Shown here piece after piece: positions 46,816-58,917 of a DNA stretch of 64,000 nt; the first letter of the stretch is position 1; every line of letters starts with the position of its first letter. The stretch comes from Centrapalus pauciflorus (lineage: Eukaryota; Streptophyta; Magnoliopsida; Asterales; Asteraceae): assembly GCA_020465985.1 (NCBI GenBank), contig JAANYP010004805.1, positions 1 to 64,000 on the forward strand, written 5' to 3'. The notes under the pieces are model-generated. The model was not told the DNA's origin. It searched no databases and saw nothing but the letters and a program-made list of their open reading frames with translations. The position numbers and the translations under genes were made by a program.

Positions 46816-47010
46816 CTTTGTTATTTAAAATTCACACCCCTTTTAAGATTTTAAATCTTGGTTACCTTGCATTTTTCAGATTAGCAAATTTTTTCCTTAA
46901 AAGATAATTCATATTTTGGACAAAATCCTGACAAATCAAAATGCTGCATAATGCAATTACTTTGACAGAATGCAAATCCCAGAGAAAAAAAAACTGCGAA
47001 CCGAACAATA

Positions 47011-47757
47011 GAAAATGTGATATCAAGGGGTAAATTTCATCACATCATAGTGGGTGTTTTTAGAAAGAGATTCTATATAGGCACCCTTCAAATTAGTATT
47101 TATACCATTCCTTTTAATATGAGAGAGATTAAGTTTAATACACAAAAGATCATTTAATACACAAAAGATCATCAAGTTGAATTATTTTTACGATTAAAAT
47201 TCTCAACCATTTTCGTTATTAAAAACCCATAACCGATAAACATCGAAAATAGGTGATAACCGTTTCTAGCAAGTTGCTTTGTATAGTTGGCACCTATGTG
47301 ACAAAATATTGTTTCTTTGGCAATATGTGGCTCCCAAGTGGCATTCACATCAGAAATTGTTTATTAAAATTAAAAATAACTATTATACAACAATAATAAA
47401 AAATCATCACATCTTTCTATCAACCCACGAGATCCACCATTACCCACTCCCGCGAGTCGTTGACTCGTTGCGTCCACCATCTCTGCTAGTTCATCTCTAA
47501 ATGGTGGTAGTTGTTCGAGATCTCCAAACGATGACTATTTGGGGCTTAGATATTGATATCAACCATTGAATTTAGCATCGATTAGGGTTAGGCTTTGGAT
47601 ATCAAGATTTTGTTTGAAGGTTTAGAAACTGATTTTAGCCATTGATTACAGTTAATCTTAGAGCTTGAGTATTTTAAGGTTTGAGATTCATTACCTGATC
47701 CTTTAAACTTGCGTTTTGTTTCTTCAACCTTCGATTTCTCTTTGATGATTTTGGTCA
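47011..47757. other. Unassigned spacer with a short direct repeat
   Basis: A doubled AATACACAAAAGATCAT at 47139-47171. GATTAAAATTCTCAACCATTTTC at 47193 resembles the arm of the palindromic MITE family (a diverged relative is possible). No gene. Confidence 0.45.
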
Positions 47758-48425
47758 GGGTTTTAGAAATCGGCCTAGGCGGTCGATTAATCGGCGCCTA
47801 GGTGGTAGGCCACTCACCGCTACGATATTCATATAATCGGCCAATCTAGGCGGAATCGGTCAAAATCGGCCTAGGCAATCAAAAATCGGACTAGTCGGCC
47901 CTAGTTGGCCTAGGCGGTCTCAAAGTCAAAGCCAGTCAACAATTTTTATTTATGAAAAAAATGCTGAAATAAAAAAGAAAGGACCCAAAAAGAGAGCCCA
48001 ATTAAATTACGGTAAAATCCATATATAGACAAACTCAACGCGTCGTTCAACTCTCTCTCGCAAGAAGGCTGTTGATCGATCTCTCTCTTCTCTCTGCCCG
48101 TTGTGCCCTATTTATGTGCTCGTATCTTTGAACAATACGGTCAAAACGATTAGGGATCATCAATCTAATTATAACGTCAATGAACTATGCTTTATGTTTG
48201 AAGTATTTGAAGTTTTTAACAATTATGGTTGTCATATTAAAGATATTTTTAGGTATTATGCATAATTAAATTATATATGAATATTTATAAATATGTTGTA
48301 TGTATAATTAAGAAATTTACATACTAAAAATTTCAATCCGACTACTCTCCGATTAATCCCAGCCTAGCCGATTAATCGTTAGTCCCGTGTCGGTCGGCTG
48401 ACTACCTCCTAGCGACTTCTACAAC
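47758..48425. mobile_element. MITE-like element rich in CGGCCTAGGCGG words
   Basis: The left GGTTTTAGAAATCGGCCTAGG, GGTCGATTAATCGG pairs loosely with the right on the minus strand (GTTGTAGAAGTCGCTAGGAG, GATTAATCGGCTAGG). Repeats of CGGCCTAGGCGG and AATCGG are clustered within 100-150 bp of each end. Non-coding centre. Superfamily not determined. Confidence 0.5.
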
Positions 48426-48971
48426 ATTTATTTTGGTTTTTTTAATCAATATTGATTATGTTCATAAGAGTTATTGTCACCTATTTGTGTTCGATTCATA
48501 TTTACCTAATTGAGAATTAAGCCCACGATTGTCTTTTTGCGTGTAGCATTCCCAATCACAAATCGATTTCGTTCCAATCGCTCACCAACTCGCTAGTCGG
48601 CACGTGATTCAAATCGAACCAAATCGGTATGAAGTTCGTTCCAATTGGTTTTCAGTTCTTATACTGGAACGAACTCTCTTAGATACGTTCTACATCTTCA
48701 GAATACGTGAAATGATGCACGATTTCTTCCGTTTACCTGTCATATAAAGTAGGTGGGGAAACATCAACAAAGGATTGGAAAAGTCAATTACCTCATCGTT
48801 TTCCATAAATTGGATACTTGTTCACCTTCACCTTCTGATTCTAATTTCTATAAATATGCATTCTTATTACTCTATTTCATATCAGTTCCACTCTACACAC
48901 TATCTTCTTCGCAGAAGTGCAGAACCACCCAAAAAACAACACTTTTTTTTTTCCTTTTCAATTCACTTAAA
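48426..48971. other. Spacer, probable 5' flank of the broken hAT gene
   Basis: No gene. GGAACGAACT, TTCGTTCCAATTGG and AATCGAACCAAATCGG words near 48560-48680 form loose inverted repeats. Confidence 0.4.
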
Positions 48972-50230
48972 ATGGTGTTTGGGAAAAATACTCCTACTCT
49001 AAAAGAAAGTGACACAAAAGAAGGTTTCATTAATGTTACTAAAGAGGACTAAAGTAGATCAAATACAAGTAAAGGAGACCTACACCTACTAATGACAAGG
49101 ATTCAAGCAAACCACTTTAGAAGAAGTTACTTTTGTTGGTTTTGGTAGTAGTAAAAATCCATGAGGTGCAAAGCTATGGATTTGCAATCATTGTATGGTT
49201 AAGTATGCTAGTACTTTTACGAGAATTCATGTCCATTTTTTTAGACCTCCGGTGGTGAAAAAAGATGAGATTTGAATATGGCTAGTTTTGCTTAAGATCG
49301 AGACAAGTATACCAACCTTTTCACAAAGGTAACATAAGTAGAAAGTAGTGGAGTTTCAAAGTCTTTAAAGAATTCGGTAATTTCAAAAAACGTAGCTTCA
49401 AAGAAACGCATTTAAGAATCTTTTGGGTTATTCGAGAGAAACGCGGTGGGCATGAAGATTGTTCGAGGATTGTGTGCAAACGGGATACCATTCAATGTTT
49501 ACGAAACCCACATTTTATGGAAATGGTTAACGCCATCAAGGTGTGAAAAACCAAGAATGGTTTTGCTTGAAGAGTGTGTGAGGGATGTTGAGAAGGATCT
49601 AACATCGGTTAAAGATACTTGGTACACACAAGGAGTTCTAATTGTTTCGAATGGATGGTCTAATGTTAAGCATAGACCAATTATCAATATTTTAGTCATG
49701 AATGCTCGTAGTGTCGTGTTATGTATATTGAAGACTTTTCAGGAGTTGAAAAAATAGTAATGGAGATTTCCAAGTTTCTTCTAGGAGCTATTGAGATCAT
49801 TGGACCAAGAAATGTGTTGCAAGTCGTTACCGATAATGTCGCTAATTACAAGCGGTCAAATGAGAGATCAAGAAGGTATACAAACATATTTTTTCGGTCT
49901 CATTGTTGCGTTCTTACATTAAATCTGATTATCAAAGACTTGGCAAATGAATTTGATTGGCTAAGTAATACATATAAGAGAGGAAAGGGAATTGTTAAGT
50001 ACCATCTAAACCACACTCATGCATTATAAATCTTTCGAGAGAATTCAAAACTAGAATTGTTGAAAGTGGCAAAACCCTGATTCGCATCACACTGCATTTT
50101 GTTAAAAAATGATTACGGATTGTAGAGAGGCACTTGTCACTAGTGCCCTTATTTCTTGGAGGGAATGAGTTAAATTGTGGATGAAGACACAAGACTAATT
50201 GGGTCAAAAGTTGCCGATACAATTAGAGAT
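48972..50230 (+). pseudogene. hAT-superfamily transposase pseudogene, interrupted by the Tat gypsy element
   Basis: ATG at 48972 opens a short N-terminal block, soon stopped. 49168-49276 encodes a BED zinc-finger-like stretch (AKLWICNHCMVKYAS, TRIHVHFF). 49446-49757 encodes the transposase core start (GLCANGIPFNVYE, DTWYTQGVLIVSNGWSN). After a frameshift near 49730 another frame continues (LLGAIEIIGPRNVLQVVTDN, then CCVLTLNLIIKDLANEFDWL). The last readable part (about 50160-50230) holds IVDEDTRLIGSKVADTIRD and stops exactly where the gypsy LTR begins. The C-terminal dimerisation region would lie beyond the window. Plant hAT/DUF659-like family; several stops, not functional. Confidence 0.8.
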
Positions 50231-50790
50231 TGATTACGTGGGCCCAATTTCGTATTGACCCACGGGCCTAAGGAGCCCAATTCCTCCGTTGCCAGGCTTT
50301 GGGCCTGCTCTAGACCCGAAGCCATCCGCTTGACCCGCGAGTGACCCATGGGGCGACAAACCTGCGAGCCGCAGGGAGATCTTGTCGGGTAAAAGGTGCT
50401 ATGCAGAGAAGTGAGCAAAAGTAATGCACCTCATTGGTTCGTCAGGGAGCACGGAAGCCATCCCCGCACACGTTCCTTTCCGACCAATAGGAGCCTCCCT
50501 GAGAAGCGCCTAGCCTCGAAGAGGGAAGGTATAAATAGGAGTATTAACCATCTGGAAAAGGGCAATGATAATTTCTCACTTCACTTATACTTTCTCTCAA
50601 TACACTTCCTTTAGTATGGCAGCTGATTTAGGCATCAGAGTGTCCTCACAGGGGCTCTCCCTGTGTTGACACTAACCGTAGCCCTCTATTTTCCTTGTTG
50701 CAGGCACTCAAATCCTTCCCTCGAACTTCTGGGAACGTTATTAAGCTACTTATCGCCTTTAAACCATTATTATTGATTGTCAGACGCACA
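50231..50790 (+). repeat. 5' LTR of the Tat element, about 560 bp
   Basis: It starts TGATTACGTGGGCCC where hAT coding similarity ends and finishes GACGCACA before the ATTGGCGCC primer region. It is GC-richer than its surroundings. The matching 3' LTR is outside the window, so limits rest on the hAT boundary and the primer site. Confidence 0.72.
50530..50537 (+). promoter_or_regulatory. TATA box in the Tat LTR
   Basis: GGTATAAATAGG lies in the middle of the LTR, as expected for the retrotransposon promoter. Confidence 0.7.
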
Positions 50791-50813
50791 AATAATTGGC
50801 GCCATCCGTGGGA
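50791..50813 (+). promoter_or_regulatory. Primer-binding-site region of the Tat element
   Basis: AATAATTGGCGCCATCCGTGG follows the LTR. ATTGGCGCC-(A/G)TC-GTGGGA is the usual post-LTR word in this group of plant gypsy elements; the priming tRNA is not determined. Confidence 0.65.
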
Positions 50814-50858
50814 CACGACTGGTTACGGTGGTACTAGCTTTGTTCTCAGAAGTTCGGA

Positions 50859-52560
50859 ATGGATAAGTCAGATGCAGCTGAAATAGGTCCTCAAGGCCTC
50901 CCAGGCGGAGAGCATCCCCCTACCGAGGCGGGTCTCCAGATGCCCATGGGAGTAGGGGAACCTTCCCTAGCCGTTGAGGCACCCCTTCCCTCTTTAGACT
51001 CTGATACAACTACGCAGGTGATAAACCGTCAGTTCGTAGCGGCGAATTTTGAACAACTTCAGGCCCTCATGCAAGAGCACTCTCGTTCTGTTGAGGCATC
51101 CCCCCTGGATAAGAACAACGAGGTGATGATGGAGTACGAAGACGCAGATTCGGAGGAAATGGACGAGCATATAGATACCCGGGAGTTGGGTATGAGGGAA
51201 GGACCTTCTGGCAGGATTCAAGAGGCCCAAGCGGCCAGGGCCAAGATGTCAGTAGGAAGCGAGGCCAACCCCCTTCCATGAACTGTGTCCAAGCATACGA
51301 TGCAAGGCGCTCGTGCCTCCTTAGCAACGCCACCTACCTTGGTGTCTCGGAGAGAAGACCTCATGCAAGGCAGAGCTTCCGAGGCGTTGGGAAGTACCCG
51401 AAGGAGAGAGCGCGTGGAGCCACCACCCCAAGTCAGGTTCACAACCCAAGGACGTAGGGGATTGGGAGAAGTGGTAATACCCACTAGAAGCAGGACTTCT
51501 AAGGGCCAGGCCTGCAGGGATTTCCAGAATGGACCAAACCCCCTTAACTTAGAGCCTCATTTCCAGGAGGTTGATGGGGAAGACCCTTCCCCTTTTGCAG
51601 AATGGATTGAAGACTACCCCCTTCCTGAGGGCTTGAAACTACCCTCAAATGTAGGGTGTACGATGGAACAGGAGACCCAGACGACCATTGGCGCCTGTTT
51701 GCAGGAGCCATGAAGATATCCAAATGGGTACCGCCAGTGGCATGCCATATGTTTTCAATGACGCTCAAGGGCACTGCTCATTTATGGTTGGAATCATTAC
51801 CCCCAGGCGGTATCAACAGCCTTGATGAGTTAAGGACGAAATTTCGTTCCAACTTCATGCAGCAACAGAGGTATACGAAGACTCACCTGGAGCTTCATAA
51901 TATTAAGCAAACTGAGGCAGAAGGCCTACGAGCCTTCGTGGAAAGATACAACTTGGAGAGTCAACAAATCAGGGGTTCGGGAGGCGACGCTAAAGTGTCT
52001 GGTTTTATACATGGGCTCAGACATCGACAACTTGTGGAGTTCTTGTCTCAAGATCTGCCCGTTTCCTATCAGGAATGTTTAGAAAAGACCTAGGCATACA
52101 TACGGTCTAAAGAGCTATCTACTCAAAATCAAACCCCTAGGAAGTCACATCAAGAGAGAAGTAACAAGTCCTATCAAGGAAGGGAGTCAGACACCTCATT
52201 CAGAGTGACTCGTGATAGGGAACAGAAGTATGCCCCGTATGGTCGCAAGGAGGATCGGTACAGAAGGAATGACACCCTCATGTAACTTACCAAGACCCCC
52301 AGGAAAATCTTGGCAATGGAGGCGCTGGCCTCCTCGTTTAAACCCCTAGCTCGCATGCAGGGTGACCTTAAAAAGAGAAACCAAGCAGAGTATTGCGAGT
52401 TTCATGAAGACAATGGACACCACACCAACGACTGCATAAGCGTATCGAATGTGCTATTAAAATGGGGAAGCTCTCACACTTGGTGAGGGACATTAAGGGC
52501 AAATCACAGTCCAAGAAGCAAGGCCAAAAAAAGGCGTTACGCCTGGAAGGACAAGGCACC
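50859..52560 (+). pseudogene. Tat element gag, broken by stops and a frameshift
   Basis: ATG at 50859. The first 140 codons end in TGA (51279-51281); the same frame then continues to 51713 with another 142 codons. Around 51655 the reading moves to a second frame holding the retrotransposon gag core (YDGTGDPDDHWRLFAGAM, GTAHLWLESLPPGGI, FVERYNLESQQIRG). It stops at TAG 52091 and goes on past further stops to a gag zinc-binding-like motif (YCEFHEDNGHHTNDC, about 52390-52440). All landmarks are in order, so this is a once-intact gag with three or more disabling changes. Confidence 0.82.
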
Positions 52561-53497
52561 TGATAACTCGAAGTTAAAGGAGCCCGTCGCAGAAATTCTT
52601 ATGGTACGGGTGGCTGGTGATGAAAGCCCCCTCAAGAAGAACAAGTAGCAGACCACTAGTACCGCGGAAATCAGCTTTCCCCCAGGTGGAATGACACACT
52701 TTGGACCTGTAGTAATCAAGGCGATTATCGAAGACGTACGTGTTTGGAGAGTGTACTTGGACGGGAGAAGTGCATGCGATATCCTATACGAAGACTGTTT
52801 TTTACGTATGCCTGATGCTGTGCGGAAAAAATTGCGACCTGCTTCAATTCCTTTGAAGGGGTTCTCAGGGGAGATATCATGGCCGTTAGGGCATCCTCGC
52901 CTGCGAGTCTCCCTGCGACGAGGTCAGGTGGAAAGAGAGGAGTGGGTAATCTTCCTTGTGGTTCGTTCCAAGTCATCGTACAACGCTATCCTGGAACGCC
53001 CTTCGCTGGGAAAATTACAGGCCATTGTATCCACGGGGCATGGGATGGTGAAATTTTCCCACCTCGTGTGGCATAGCTACTATTTTGACAGAGTACCCAG
53101 AGCAGGCAGAAGAATGCTCGCAGGTGCAGAAAGCAATAGACACAAAGCCCGTGGATGAAAATGGATTGCAAGCCACTACCAATGTGATCGTTAATCAGGA
53201 TTACCCAGAGCAGACGGTGGCTGTAGGTGTAAACCTACCTGAGAAAGTAAAGAAGGAGGTTGAAGGTCTTTTAAAGAGAAATAAAGATATGTTCGCCTGG
53301 ACACCCGATGACATAACAGGGATCCCTAGGTAGCTGGAAGTGGAAGAGGGTAGAACAATCAAAACTACTCACTCTAAAAACATAGAGCCTCGTGCGACTC
53401 CCGTTTGCCAAGAGAAAGGACCCCTGGCCCATGAACGAGACCAGGCGGTGTGTGAGGAGGTTACCAAGCTCGTAGCAGTTGGGATCCTAAGAGAAGT
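52560..53497 (+). pseudogene. Tat element protease and start of RT, up to the nested insertion
   Basis: 52691-53135 encodes a retroviral-type aspartic protease region (VYLDGRSACDILYEDCF; then YNAILERPSLGKLQAIVS). The family reads DGGS; here the second Gly is Arg, probably inactivating. After a frameshift near 53085 a linker continues (VNLPEKVKKEVEGLLKRNKD, MFAWTPDDITGIPR) with a TAG, and RT begins (LVAVGILREV) before the nested element starts at 53498. Confidence 0.8.
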
Positions 53498-55773
53498 TGT
53501 GAGACCCAAGATTTCTCAAAGGTCTCAAGTCAAGGCCCAGTAGCAACGCAATATCAATCATGAAACTAAGATAAAATTAACAGTTGCGGAATAAAAGTTA
53601 ACTACAATCAGAGATAATTTTTAAGTAATAGGGGCAGACTTCTAGACTATTTCATCAAAGCACAAATGTAAACTAGCCCAAACCCCAAAGCTCTATCTTT
53701 AATCAAGTACCAAGGTATTGGAACAGGTTCTAATGCACTTCAAGCTCTTTCAAGTCCTGACCTATGAACTAGGTCCAGCCAATCCTTTGCCTTTACCTGA
53801 AAAATAATGCAACAACAGGATAAACTTATTTGCTTAGTGAGAATATAGAACTTCACATTTAACATGAAATTATGAATGCGGAAGCACATGCACTGCACTA
53901 GGCTCATGCACGGCTCAGCTCTATTGCTTATGCACTGCACTAGGCTCATGCACAGCTCAATCTCGAAGGGACATTGGCCAATTAATGCTCTTTTGATGCG
54001 CGACTTTGCTCAGCTCCCAGTTATAAAACTGTTGTTGCTCTTGAGACTTTTAGACAAATTCATAAGGAATGCTCGGATGATGATAAATCCATACACACGC
54101 ATCATTAGTGGGGATCAGCCACGTACTGGGCTAGCTACCAGTAAAAGCTCTATATGGATATCATCGGAATGCTCAGCTCTAGCTACCCTCTGTGCTTTCA
54201 TCACGTAAATCAGCACATCATAAGCCTAACATTAACCCAACACTGAGCAATAGTGATGGTGTTAAGCTTAACAATCAAATGACTCGTCAAAGAATCGAAT
54301 CTAGAAGAATAAATGCTCAGTTCAACAAATCATAGTAAATATACTATGATAATATATATCAATAAGCTCAAGATCAGAAAGCCAATAGAATCAGGATCAC
54401 GCAACAAAAGTCTCAATTCACATAATATGCAGTTAAAGTGAAATCTACAACTCACAGTTACTGGTTATTATGCACTTTCTGGCTCTGGCTCTGTTACTCA
54501 CAATCTGTAGTGGATTAGAACCACAATCTGACTTATGTCAGACTTTCAGATGCTCGCCATTTTGCTTGTTGCTCAATCTGTTAATAATAATATCAATTCT
54601 GATATTTATTAGCCCTTTGATTCATTTGAATAATAAATTCAATATTTGCTCGTAGGTCTTTAATCTCAAAGTCTCATATCCTGATTATATGATCATTAAT
54701 CTCTTTAGAATCTTTCTTTCATTCATTAATTCTCAAAAGATCAGTGTATATATATATATATATATATTATTATTATTATATATATAATCATCTTGTTATT
54801 TATGTGTTGTTTATGTGATTTATTCAAGATATTAAATTTTAAGGAAGTGTGGTTCGAGTTTAGGAATTAAATTCGAATCATATACATTAAATTCGAACAT
54901 GTGAACTATTTAAATACTTTAAATTCGAAGGTGTATGTTAAAGTCGAACACCATAGAATAGCCAAATTCGAAACTCATAGCCAAATTCGAACCCATTTCT
55001 CGATTTTAATGTCATTTTCGATTTTAGCTAATAAAATTCGAACATCATTGGTTAAATTCGAAACCCATTCGAATTTAGGAACAAATTCGAGATTTTGGTT
55101 CCATTTTAGCTATACTCGAATTTGTTCTTGGCATCTCGAATTTGTTTATATCTTTAAATCTTACATTTTCCAGCCTAAAATCATATATATATTAAATATT
55201 AAGCCTATATTCAATTATATTAAATATATTCTATTTTAATCTTAAGTTATTCTAGCTTTATTCTCATGAAAATGCTAATTTCGAATTTCTAACTTTTAAA
55301 ACCGAAAATAAGAAACTTTAAACGTAAAATCTTACCTTGAATTCATACGTAATCGAACATGCAACGGTATAATCTTGTAGTATTCTCCGAGACCTTTCCG
55401 ATGACGTATAAATCTTGATAATCTGACGATCGGTTTAAAAGAAATCTTAGAGAGAGAGTAGAGAGAGAGAGTAGAGAGAGAAAATTCTAGAGAGAGAGTA
55501 TGTAGAGAGAGAATCAGATTATCAAATAAAGTTTAAATTACGTTTATATACTTCAACTAGTTATGTTTGCTACTTAACCCGCTATTACTTTCGTATCCTA
55601 TGTCTCTTTTATTTAATTATCTTAATAATTTATTAAATCATAATTTAAATATTTATATAATTTAATTAAAATATTTCAAAACTTTAATTAAATTATAATT
55701 CAATTAATGTAATAAATTACATTATGGTTCAATAATCAGATATTTAGGATTAGCTAAAAGTTGGGTTGTTGCA
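53498..55773 (-). repeat. 3' LTR of the TR-GAG element (2276 bp)
   Basis: Plus strand TGTGAGACCC...GGGTTGTTGCA. The pair with 58918-61241 differs mainly at single bases and in the (TA)n tract at 54748-54784. It contains repeated AAATTCGAA words (54840-55140) and AGAGAGAGTA repeats near 55448-55510. Confidence 0.93.
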
Positions 55774-55913
55774 GAATGGGCTCCACCACGCACAAACTTC
55801 GTCCCCGAAGTTAGATATGTCCGAACAGACTTGTGCAGATAGCTTTTATGATATTTCTTAATTCCCAAGACTGATGCGAACCTTTTGTGGTGTTCCCACT
55901 GAACGAGCACCAT
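55722..55913 (-). pseudogene. Possible relic of the pol C-terminus beside the 3' LTR
   Basis: The minus strand encodes VLVQWEHHK then a degraded stretch and SVRTYLTSGTKFVRGGAHS. VxVQWxxHK with a following short tail recalls the chromodomain-like end of chromovirus pol, next to an AACTTCGGGGACGAAGTTT word typical of those 3' ends. If right, the element arose from an autonomous chromovirus by deletion of most of pol. Confidence 0.35.
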
Positions 55914-57471
55914 CTGTTATTTCATGATTTATTTTTCTTTGAGATTTAATTTCAATTCGGCTAGCATCTCTATATATTAGTTAGCTCTTATCTCTTTTCT
56001 TTTGCTCTTGAAATAGTTACAAATCTTTTCGGAAGTCTGTTATCTGTACTTTTATGTTTCTTTTATTGATGATGTTTCAATCATCAATCGCTTAACCGAT
56101 TTCTGATTTGTGCTGACTTGTTATGAAGACATATAATTTTCTTCGCTCTATCAAACAAATGAAATCTATCCTCCGGCGCAACAATCGGAGTCAACTCTTC
56201 GTGTAATGACTCCACCTTATCTATATTGGTCTCCAATTGCACTGCTATATCCACCAAATCCTTTACATAAGCAGTCTTTCGAGAAGCAAAAATCCTCTAA
56301 GATGATCGAGTGTTTAGAAACCGAAAATGAGAGATTGAGGCAATATGTTTGAAATGATGCATTTAAAGCTCGTCGAACAAAACAGGTGTTATAATCGATC
56401 ACATCTCCTTCGCAACGGTTTCAGCGGTTGATGGATATTTCAGACAAGTCAAATATGATCCCGAACTCGAAGAGATCATACGCTTTCAAATCTTCCAGTG
56501 AGTAGGAATATTAACGACATAGAAAACAAACACTATACGGAATCGAATTCCAAGGAAACGATTTTGATAGAAATCAACTATTTACTTAGGCTTTCTCGGT
56601 GTGATTCATTAGACATGACGACAGATTCTGTTATTGAAGTCAGGTCTCGAGTTACCAGGGTTCCAAAACCGTCTCCACGGCCATTTACATCATCTTCTAC
56701 TTTATCGTTATCGCCTTCCTCTATTAATTTACTGTGCAATTCGATCAAGAGGCTTTGACAAAGCAATAGCCTTTGGTTCTGTTTAATTATATGTATAGAC
56801 TTTTATTTGAATTTTCATCGGTGAATTTCTGAATTTAAATTACTTTACTATTTTGACGGAAGCTTTTCATTTTATTTGCATTTAGATGGAATAGGAATTC
56901 CATATTAGATATCTCACTAGTCTCGCGTCGACATAGTGAGGATCCATCACTTACGTTTATTTTGGTATTTGACGGGCTTTTCATTGGCCATTCATGGCTA
57001 ATCGCTTGACTTAACGAAGATCTCAATCTATTTCTTTATCACTCTCGCTTTGTGCCTCTAACTTCTTTGATTCTTATTCAAGTTGTCATTGGGTGCTTGA
57101 CAATTTGTTTCAATAATTCTCTTCTCATTAATATTTATTGGATCAGCAACTTCTACCTCTGTCTCATTGTAAGACACGCTGTAATCTTTCAGATACAAGG
57201 ATTTATGAAGTAGCTGGTGTTTAGGATTATATTTTGATTTCTCTCGGGTTTTGAATCATACATGATTCAGATTACGATACCTATATTGTCTATAGTTATA
57301 ATTTCTTATTGGAAATGTATTTATATCGTAACTTCAACTGATACAACCCATATGTCATCCGCATTATTCACTATCGATGACAAGGTTGCACAGTTAACTC
57401 AATACTTATTTTGGAATTGAATTTCAGCTAGCAACGGAATTAAATCATTTATTTGTATAAGAAATTTAGTA
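55914..57471. other. TR-GAG interior downstream of gag, non-coding
   Basis: About 1.55 kb with no pol motif in any frame. Short ORFs only, none recognised. Confidence 0.65.
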
Positions 57472-58716
57472 TTAGTTACCATTGTGGTCTTTTGGCGTCT
57501 CTGGTGTCTCCTCGGCACTCTCAGCAGTTATATGGAAAGCTCGCGCCTTTGCTGTAGGTATCATTGTAGTACTCTGTTGGATTGCTCTGTCAACTGGTTG
57601 TTCAGGATTAGTAAGCATGCATGCATTTGGACAATGTTTGGCATAATGTCCACGCTCACCACAGTTGTAGCATACGTCGTTTCTTTCTGGGCACTCATCG
57701 CTTCCATGTCCAATCCGGTTACAAGTGTAACAGGTCACATCTATAGGGTTGCAGCGTCCGCTATGAAATTTGTTACAGCGTTTGCACGGTCGCGCTCCTG
57801 ACTGTAGGGAATAGACTCTAGTCTTCTGAGGTGTATAGGATGCTTGTGACTGCTGCTGACTGGACTTTGATGAACCGAAGAATCTACTGGATTTCTGTTT
57901 CTTAGGTGGAGATGGACAAGTAGGACTTATAGCCATCATAACAGGTTCACAACTAGAATCTATGAATTCTCGCTCCACCATCCTTGCTGCTTCCACAATA
58001 CTGAGATACGTTTTGAATTTTATGCTACTCATTTGTCTTCTATATGTTGGATTCAGACCCAGTCTGAATCGGTTTATCTTACGCTCTTCTGTTGCTACTT
58101 GATATGACGAGTAGCCGCAAAGTCTCGAGAACTCATGCTCGTATTTATCAACGGTCTTAGTTCCTTGTTTTAATTGCTTCAACTGCATCTCGAGTTCGTC
58201 TTGTTTGTCAGTTGAACAGTATTTGGCATTGAACATCTCCAAGAACTGCTCCCAGCCCAATGTCATAATTGCTTCCTCACCATAGATGCTCCTTTGTGTT
58301 TTCCACCAGGCTCTAGCAGCTCCAACGAGCAGTGTTGTAGCAAACTTAACTTTATTGCTGTCCAGACATTCTGAGATACTGAAGATCTCTTCAGTATGAC
58401 TTATCCAATCTAACGCTTGTATTGGACTTACTGTGCCTTCAAACGTCATGGCACCACTCGCTTTGAAGTCTTTAAATCTACAGCCTTTTGGCTGCACAAC
58501 TCGTTTATTGACATGCTCATCATCAGAATCGGATTCGCTTGACTGTTCAGTTTGCTTCTTTTTATGTTTATTTCTCTTTTCAGTTTTCTTTATTGATTCA
58601 ATTTGCTCTAGCATAAACTTGTTTTGTTGCTCATTATTTTGGGTTATTAGTTGTTGCATCATTTCCAGGACTTGCTCTGGGGTCATGCCACCTGATGGTC
58701 CACCTTCTCCAAACAT
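57472..58716 (-). CDS. Gag protein of the TR-GAG element, 414 aa
   Basis: Intact gag. ATG at 58714-58716 (MFGEGGPSGGMTPEQV); the frame is open further upstream but only from a TTG. Residues about 25-75 form a Gln/Lys-rich coiled stretch (QQNKFMLEQIESIKK). About 100-260 is the retrotransposon gag domain (ALDWISHTEEIFSISECL, AARAWWKTQRS, FLEMFNAKYC, TVDKYEHEFSRLCGY). A Ser/Gln-rich linker follows, then Cys/His motifs: KRCNKFHSGRC, and two CCHC knuckles CYTCNRIGHGSDEC and CYNCGERGHYAKHC. It stops at 57472 without a following pol. An intact gag in an element without pol suggests that Gag is used or preserved. Confidence 0.9.
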   Translation of the reverse strand: MFGEGGPSGGMTPEQVLEMMQQLITQNNEQQNKFMLEQIESIKKTEKRNKHKKKQTEQSSESDSDDEHVNKRVVQPKGCRFKDFKASGAMTFEGTVSPIQALDWISHTEEIFSISECLDSNKVKFATTLLVGAARAWWKTQRSIYGEEAIMTLGWEQFLEMFNAKYCSTDKQDELEMQLKQLKQGTKTVDKYEHEFSRLCGYSSYQVATEERKINRFRLGLNPTYRRQMSSIKFKTYLSIVEAARMVEREFIDSSCEPVMMAISPTCPSPPKKQKSSRFFGSSKSSQQQSQASYTPQKTRVYSLQSGARPCKRCNKFHSGRCNPIDVTCYTCNRIGHGSDECPERNDVCYNCGERGHYAKHCPNACMLTNPEQPVDRAIQQSTTMIPTAKARAFHITAESAEETPETPKDHNGN

Positions 58717-58900
58717 AGCTCTGAAATTCAAATCACTAAATATTTAGCTCATTAGTCTAGCACGTTGTACCCTTTCATGTCCCATCATACTAGTCTCTGA
58801 AACCTATCTTAGTTCAAGCCATCCTGTCATGATTGATACTATAGCATTGCACAAGTTTGAGATCATGTATTACACGTAATACAATGATTCACTCAAACTA
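58717..58900. other. TR-GAG leader
   Basis: Untranslated stretch between primer site and gag; no uORF of note. TTTGAATTTCAG just before the ATG (minus strand) resembles a splice acceptor. Confidence 0.5.
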
Positions 58901-58915
58901 TTGCTCTGATACCAT
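58899..58915 (-). promoter_or_regulatory. Primer binding site of the TR-GAG element
   Basis: The minus strand reads TGGTATCAGAGCAATAG two to three bases inside the 5' LTR end (initiator tRNA-Met type). Confidence 0.9.
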
Positions 58916-58917
58916 CC

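Larger units (their letters stand above)
42865..47010. mobile_element. Tourist-like MITE interrupted by a copia element
   Basis: The left end GGGGCATTTGGTTCGTGAAT with GGGATTTGCATT pairs with the right end on the minus strand, ATTGTTCGGTTCGCAG then CTCTGGGATTTGCATTCTG. Only about 310 bp belongs to the MITE (42865-42989 and 46821-47010); the rest is copia-2. A preceding TTA and following TA fit a PIF/Harbinger duplication, not decisively. Confidence 0.6.
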
